NCBI GenBank assembly: GCA_938091275.1
Contig: CALKMY010000084.1
Span: 1 to 9,879 of the forward strand
Direction of reading: 5' to 3'
Length of the DNA stretch: 9,879 bases
Source: Candidatus Nanopelagicales bacterium
Lineage (GTDB): Bacteria; Actinomycetota; Actinomycetes; S36-B12
Shown in pieces: positions 6,122 to 9,879 of the stretch. Positions within the stretch are counted from its first letter, which is position 1. Each line of letters begins with the position of its first letter. A model generated the notes under the pieces. It was not told the DNA's origin and made no database searches. It saw nothing but the letters and a program-made list of their open reading frames with translations. The position numbers and the translations under genes are program-made.

Positions 6122-8077
6122 CTACATATCCCGTGGGTCCATTCGCACGCGAATATCGCGCGTCGTCGAATCCTTTGTCGACTCTGTTCGCATCAGCGAT
6201 CCCAGTTCGCGGGTGAAGGCCGCCGCCTGCGTGCGGGGAACAACCAGGTAGCTACGGACATGGTGCGAGTCCGGAACCGGCACCGGTCCGAGAATCCGAT
6301 GATCGCTGCGGATCCGATCACCAATTGCCTGCACGGCCGCTTTTGGACCGGTCACTTCGGCTACCCGCGTCACCGGTGGCAACTCAGCCGACGCTCGCTG
6401 GTCTAACTGTCGCTCCGCGAACCAACGGGAGTCCCATCGGATAAGGGCCTGCGCTTCCAGACTGCTCGCGCTGGCCACCAGGCACACCTCTCCCCCTTCG
6501 GCTACTAAACGGGTCGCCTCGAACCAGCGTCGGACCTGCTGCTCAGCTCCCGCCAAGGACGGATACACGCTCCGTGCATCCAGAATGATCACGGCGCGAT
6601 ACCCCTTCTCGGCAATCGGTTCGGCACCCGGAGTGGCCACGATCAGACTCGGCGTATCCGGCACGCTGCGAACGATCCGGTCGGCTTCGGACCACACGAT
6701 CTGCCTACCAGGAAAAGCCCGGCCCAATTCATCCGCTGTTCGACCCGCACCCACGTGGACGGCTCGTAGTCGCGATCCTCCGCATTCCTTGCAGGTCCAT
6801 GCCCCGTTCAATGCCCCGCATCTCCCGCAACGCGCGGTCGCGTGCCCGGAGGACATTTCCAATGCTCCCTGACATGAGTCATCGTGACAACGGGCTGGGG
6901 CTCGGCAGTCTTGGCACGCGAGGGTGGGGACATATCCTCGCCGCGCGACGAGGAACAGGACCGGGCCATGACGCAGACCGTTGCGCGCCGTCGTCCATGC
7001 AGCACTCGGAATCCGAGCTGACTCGGCCGCAGGATCGCGCGCCCGTTCGTGCTCATCGATACATCGCACGTTCCACCAACTCGGGCGCTTGGGATCAACC
7101 GATGTCGCCCAGCCGGAACGACACCACCATTGGGTGGCGACACTCCGCGCTGGAGCCCCGACGAATACGTCACACGATGTTTGGTGAGATCTCATCGCGG
7201 CTACTTCGCGCGCATCCCAGTAGGGCGCGTGCAACTCTCGATATACATCGTTGCCGTCGTCCCACATGATGATGGCACCCAAATCTTCAACTGGCGCGAA
7301 GACCGCGGTTCGCGTGCCGATCACCACCGTCGCTTGCCCGGTCCTCACCCGCAGGAACTCTCGATAGCGACGCTCCGGTCCAATATCTGCGCTCAACTCT
7401 GCGATATCCGATTCCGGTATGAACCTGGTCAATTCCGATCGAGCGCGAGCGACGTCAGCCGCATCCGGCACAACGATGATGACCCCGCGCCCTTCGGATC
7501 GCTTCCACCGTGCCAGGTAGCCGATTTCCGCAACCACGTCGCTTGCCGGGGCAGAACTCCACACCACTCGTGCCGGCGATGCTGTCTCGGGCCATCGGTA
7601 GTGGCGCCAGGTGGGGTCCGTCGCCGGGCCTGCCGTCGGGTGGTGCGCTGGTGACGGCGCGGGTGCCGCGGCTGAATCGGCGACCTTTCGCAGCACCGAG
7701 GATTCTGCTCGCGCATGTCGGGTCGGGACCGCCGCGCGGGCCACGTCCCAAAAAGTCCCGACATACCTGTCGGCCACGTCCTGGATCAAGGCGAGAGTTT
7801 CTGGCGACAACGGCGGTACCTGGTCGATCACGCGCTCTATTGGCTTTGGCGAGTCGACATCTGCCTCATGAAGGCGGTCGATGACATACGCGTCGCGCAG
7901 CCGCCCAGAGAAACGAACGCGGACTCGAGCGCCGGGAACTGCTGTCTCGCGCCATTCGTCGGGAACGAGATAGTCGAAATCTCGATCGAGATGCATGACG
8001 CCCAGGTCGACGCGCAGGCGGGCGATCGGACCTAGCGACCCTTCGACGGGTCCATCCGGATGATCCTCGCTAGACAC
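6122..8077 (-). CDS. priA: Primosomal protein N' PriA, degenerate actinobacterial type (probably no helicase activity)
   Basis: PriA recognises stalled or repaired forks and reloads the replisome. The N-terminal DNA-binding domain starts at [10 protein letters not shown] (17-26), with [10 protein letters not shown] (30-39). An Ala/Pro-rich linker follows (about 134-155). The helicase core is recognisable but its motor residues are lost: the Walker A position reads [10 protein letters not shown] (171-180) without GKT, and the DEEH box is WDDGND (272-277) after GTRTAVFAP (254-262). All eight zinc-module cysteines remain (388, 391, 397, 402, 417, 420, 429, 432). ATPGAEP (481-487) is typical of actinobacterial PriA, where this ATPase decay is usual, so it is no local mutation. 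The start is uncertain. The GTG at 8077 overlaps metK by 8 bp and is the last possible start before the conserved domain. An ATG at 8161 or TTG at 8170 would add about 30 residues but overlap metK by 92 bp or more. Confidence 0.9.
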   Translation of the reverse strand: MSSEDHPDGPVEGSLGPIARLRVDLGVMHLDRDFDYLVPDEWRETAVPGARVRVRFSGRLRDAYVIDRLHEADVDSPKPIERVIDQVPPLSPETLALIQDVADRYVGTFWDVARAAVPTRHARAESSVLRKVADSAAAPAPSPAHHPTAGPATDPTWRHYRWPETASPARVVWSSAPASDVVAEIGYLARWKRSEGRGVIIVVPDAADVARARSELTRFIPESDIAELSADIGPERRYREFLRVRTGQATVVIGTRTAVFAPVEDLGAIIMWDDGNDVYRELHAPYWDAREVAAMRSHQTSCDVFVGAPARSVATQWWCRSGWATSVDPKRPSWWNVRCIDEHERARDPAAESARIPSAAWTTARNGLRHGPVLFLVARRGYVPTLACQDCRAPARCHDDSCQGALEMSSGHATARCGRCGALNGAWTCKECGGSRLRAVHVGAGRTADELGRAFPGRQIVWSEADRIVRSVPDTPSLIVATPGAEPIAEKGYRAVIILDARSVYPSLAGAEQQVRRWFEATRLVAEGGEVCLVASASSLEAQALIRWDSRWFAERQLDQRASAELPPVTRVAEVTGPKAAVQAIGDRIRSDHRILGPVPVPDSHHVRSYLVVPRTQAAAFTRELGSLMRTESTKDSTTRDIRVRMDPRDM

Positions 8078-9320
8078 CCGCTGCTGTGCGGAGATCCGCC
8101 GCCCGATCGGTGCTCTCCCACGTGAACGTTGGCCCGACCTCGGTCCGACGGGATGGCTCATCTGCGTCAAGTAGCTGGTTTACGCCTTGAGGGCGCCCGA
8201 AGTGACCGTAGGCGCTGGTGGTGCGGTAGATGGGGCGCAGGAGATCGAGGTCGCGGATGATCGCCGCGGGGCGCAGGTCGAAGACCGCCAATACTGCTTC
8301 TTGGATCTGCTCGTCGCTCATAACTCCAGTACCGAAGGTTTGCACGAACACGCCGACAGGATGCGAGACGCCGATGGCGTAGGCAACCTGAACCTCGCAC
8401 CGAGAGGCGAGACCCGCGGCCACCACGTTCTTGGCTACCCATCGCATGGCGTACGTGGCCGACCGGTCCACCTTCGACGGGTCCTTTCCGGAGAAGGCCC
8501 CGCCACCGTGACGCGCCATGCCGCCGTAGGTGTCGACGATGATCTTTCGTCCGGTGAGGCCGGCGTCGCCCATTGGACCGCCGACTTCGAATTGTCCGGT
8601 CGGGTTGACGAGCAAGCGGTAGTCACGGCTATCGATGTCGAACGTTTCCAGAATCGGATCCACTACGTGCCGCCGGACCTCCGGAGTCAGTGTTGCATCG
8701 AGATCCACATCAGCGGCGTGCTGACTGCTGACGACGATCGTGTCGATGCCTGTCGGACGGTCGTTCTCGTCGTAGCTGATCGTCACCTGTGTCTTGCCGT
8801 CCGGGCGGAGGTAGTGCAGGGTTCCGTCCTTGCGCTTGGCCGTCAACTGCTCGCTCAAACGGTGCGCCATCGAGATCGGCAACGGCATGAGTTCCTCGGT
8901 GTCGGTGCACGCGTATCCGAACATCAGTCCTTGGTCACCGGCCCCTTGGCGATCCAGGGGATCCTCGCTGCCGTCGGCTCGCTCTTCGAATGCGTCGTCG
9001 ACTCCTTGAGCGATGTCGGCGGACTGCTTGCCGATGGACACGCTGATTCCGCATGACTCGCCGTCGAAGCCCTTGACGGAGGAGTCGTAGCCGATGTCGA
9101 GCACGGTTTGGCGTACCAGGTTCATCACGTCGGCGAAACCTTCGGTGGTCACCTCACCCGATACGTGCACCTGACCGGTCGTCAGCATTGTCTCGACGGC
9201 GACGCGGCTGCGGGAATCTTGCCGCAACAGATCGTCGAGGATGGCATCGCTGATTTGGTCGGCCATCTTGTCCGGATGACCTTCGGTAACCGACTCCGAC
9301 GTGAATAGGCGTTGCGACAC
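8070..9320 (-). CDS. metK: S-adenosylmethionine synthetase
   Basis: MetK makes S-adenosylmethionine from ATP and methionine, releasing phosphate and pyrophosphate. The 416 residues show [13 protein letters not shown] (6-18, with His15 at the ATP phosphates), the active-site loop region QSADIAQGV (99-107), the signature [12 protein letters not shown] (126-137), [14 protein letters not shown] (247-260), the second signature [17 protein letters not shown] (272-288) and YGHFGR (371-376). It is slightly longer than the usual 385-405, mainly through a tail after residue 385. The GTG start is fixed by the conserved N-terminus [13 protein letters not shown] and by a GAGGGAG site 4 nt upstream. It follows coaBC by 55 bp and overlaps the chosen priA start by 8 bp. 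Its product is the substrate of RsmB in the same unit. A candidate promoter with a dyad precedes it. Confidence 0.98.
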   Translation of the reverse strand: MSQRLFTSESVTEGHPDKMADQISDAILDDLLRQDSRSRVAVETMLTTGQVHVSGEVTTEGFADVMNLVRQTVLDIGYDSSVKGFDGESCGISVSIGKQSADIAQGVDDAFEERADGSEDPLDRQGAGDQGLMFGYACTDTEELMPLPISMAHRLSEQLTAKRKDGTLHYLRPDGKTQVTISYDENDRPTGIDTIVVSSQHAADVDLDATLTPEVRRHVVDPILETFDIDSRDYRLLVNPTGQFEVGGPMGDAGLTGRKIIVDTYGGMARHGGGAFSGKDPSKVDRSATYAMRWVAKNVVAAGLASRCEVQVAYAIGVSHPVGVFVQTFGTGVMSDEQIQEAVLAVFDLRPAAIIRDLDLLRPIYRTTSAYGHFGRPQGVNQLLDADEPSRRTEVGPTFTWESTDRAADLRTAAGV

Positions 9321-9324
9321 GAGG

Positions 9325-9331
9325 CTCCCTC
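9325..9331 (-). promoter_or_regulatory. Ribosome binding site of metK
   Basis: GAGGGAG on the minus strand lies 4 nt before the GTG at 9320, with its GAGG core 7 nt away. It supports the GTG as the start and is among the strongest Shine-Dalgarno sites in this window, fitting a highly translated gene. Confidence 0.65.
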
Positions 9332-9346
9332 ACAGCTGCGGATTGC

Positions 9347-9361
9347 CGAGGATAATCCTCG
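9347..9361. repeat. Perfect 15-bp dyad upstream of metK (possible operator or small hairpin)
   Basis: CGAGGA-TTA-TCCTCG (minus strand reading) is a perfect inverted repeat with 6-bp arms and a 3-bp centre, in the only non-coding gap of this part of the cluster. Its right half contains TATCCT (9354-9349), which fits a -10 hexamer. It could be an operator covering a metK promoter, or a short hairpin in the leader. No T-tract follows, so an intrinsic terminator is unlikely. Confidence 0.4.
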
Positions 9362-9378
9362 ACGGCCTCAGCAGTCTA
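9349..9378 (-). promoter_or_regulatory. Candidate metK promoter in the coaBC-metK gap
   Basis: Two readings are possible. In the first, TAGACT (9378-9373, four of six bases matching TTGACA) is the -35 and TATCCT (9354-9349) is the -10 with an 18-bp spacer, giving a leader of about 22 nt that includes the GAGGGAG site. In the second, TAGACT is itself the -10, and the dyad at 9347-9361 falls within a leader of about 46 nt. The TAG of TAGACT is also the coaBC stop codon. Both are motif matches only. Confidence 0.35.
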
Positions 9379-9879
9379 GCGATCGAAACGCACTGCGTCC
9401 CAGATGGCATGCGCGGCGATTTCCTTGCTGACCGACTCACGGAGGTGGCATTCGCCATCGGCGCCGACGATGGCGACAGTCGTCTCCTCATCGCCGAAAA
9501 CCGCCCCATCGGAGACGTCGTTCGCGACGAGATAGTCACATCCCTTACGTGCCAGTTTGGCCAGAGCTCGGGTGGTGAGCGATTCACCCTCGGCAGGTGT
9601 CTCTGCGGCGAACCCAACGACGATGGGTGTCGGGCTCGATCCGCGCTTGGCCGCCAATTCGGCCAATACGTCTGTCGTACGCTCCAAAATCAGCTCCGGC
9701 GCCGCCCCTTCGGCCAACGATTCCTTGGTGATCTTGCCCGGATGCGAGGTGACCGGACGAAAGTCAGCGACGGCGGCCGCCATCACCACGACGTCGGGGT
9801 TCTCCCGGGCAACGAGGTCGTGCATGACCGACCGGAGTTCCTCTGCCGTGCCGACCCGGCGTACGGCGCACCCGGCCGG
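9376..9879 (-). CDS. coaBC: Phosphopantothenoylcysteine synthetase/decarboxylase CoaBC, C-terminal part (5' end outside window)
   Basis: CoaBC (Dfp) joins cysteine to 4'-phosphopantothenate and decarboxylates the product in coenzyme A synthesis. Only the last 167 residues are present, all from the CoaB synthetase domain; the flavin-dependent CoaC half lies beyond the right edge. Counting from the window edge, the visible part shows TAEELRSV (11-18), the family motif VVVMAAAVADFRP (30-42), GKITKE (48-53, the lysine-bearing strap over the active site), GFAAET (89-94) and the nucleotide-site VANDVS (118-123). An in-frame ATG at 9825 is internal and not the real start, since conserved CoaB sequence continues upstream to the edge. 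The TAG stop is at 9376-9378. It heads the visible minus-strand unit, 55 bp before metK. Confidence 0.95.
   Translation of the reverse strand, partial: PAGCAVRRVGTAEELRSVMHDLVARENPDVVVMAAAVADFRPVTSHPGKITKESLAEGAAPELILERTTDVLAELAAKRGSSPTPIVVGFAAETPAEGESLTTRALAKLARKGCDYLVANDVSDGAVFGDEETTVAIVGADGECHLRESVSKEIAAHAIWDAVRFDR

Noticed and set aside
5351..6406. A 351-codon plus-strand open frame opposite fmt, def and priA.
   Set aside because: It crosses three conserved genes on the other strand, lacks domain motifs, and has a shadow-like composition.
8187..9056. A 289-codon plus-strand open frame opposite metK.
   Set aside because: It is antisense to one of the most conserved genes in bacteria, with no independent sign of coding.
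9321..9375. SAM riboswitch before metK.
   Set aside because: The gap is 55 bp with a short dyad only, too small for known SAM aptamers with expression platform.
9376..9825. Separate small gene starting at the ATG at 9825.
   Set aside because: The frame continues upstream to the window edge with conserved CoaB sequence (TAEELRSV), so this is the 3' part of coaBC.

Overview
The window is a stretch of core, high-GC actinobacterial chromosome. Three things point to Actinomycetota: the gene order coaBC-metK-priA-def-fmt-rsmB-(x)-rpe-ribD-ribE, a PriA whose ATPase motifs are degenerate while all eight zinc-ligand cysteines remain, and frequent GTG starts (inferred for six of the nine complete genes). 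I cannot resolve genus. There are no rRNA, tRNA, CRISPR, insertion-sequence or phage features.

Layout, from high to low coordinates because most genes lie on the minus strand. The 3' part of coaBC (coenzyme A synthesis) enters at the right edge. After a 55-bp gap with a perfect dyad and a possible promoter come metK (S-adenosylmethionine synthetase), priA (replication restart), def (peptide deformylase), fmt (Met-tRNA formyltransferase) and rsmB (16S rRNA m5C methyltransferase). Junctions run from an 11-bp overlap to a 27-bp gap, so this is very probably one transcription unit. Def and Fmt act at opposite ends of the N-formyl-methionine cycle; MetK supplies the methyl donor that RsmB uses.

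From 2394 to 3209 a single plus-strand gene interrupts the cluster. It encodes an inositol-monophosphatase-family enzyme that is convergent with rsmB and divergent from rpe. The 51-bp gap to rpe has a mirrored arrangement: each flanking start codon sits exactly 6 nt after a TAGnCT hexamer, the spacing expected for leaderless actinobacterial transcripts.

From 2342 to 86 lies a second minus-strand unit: rpe (pentose phosphate pathway, supplier of ribulose-5-phosphate), ribD and ribE (riboflavin synthesis), joined by 4-bp and 1-bp overlaps. One open frame follows from 89 to the left edge and may be the start of the next gene, by context possibly ribBA, but the visible residues do not identify it.

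I found no convincing novel biological system. The points most worth a second look are the paired leaderless-type promoters, the inserted phosphatase gene, and the dyad upstream of metK.
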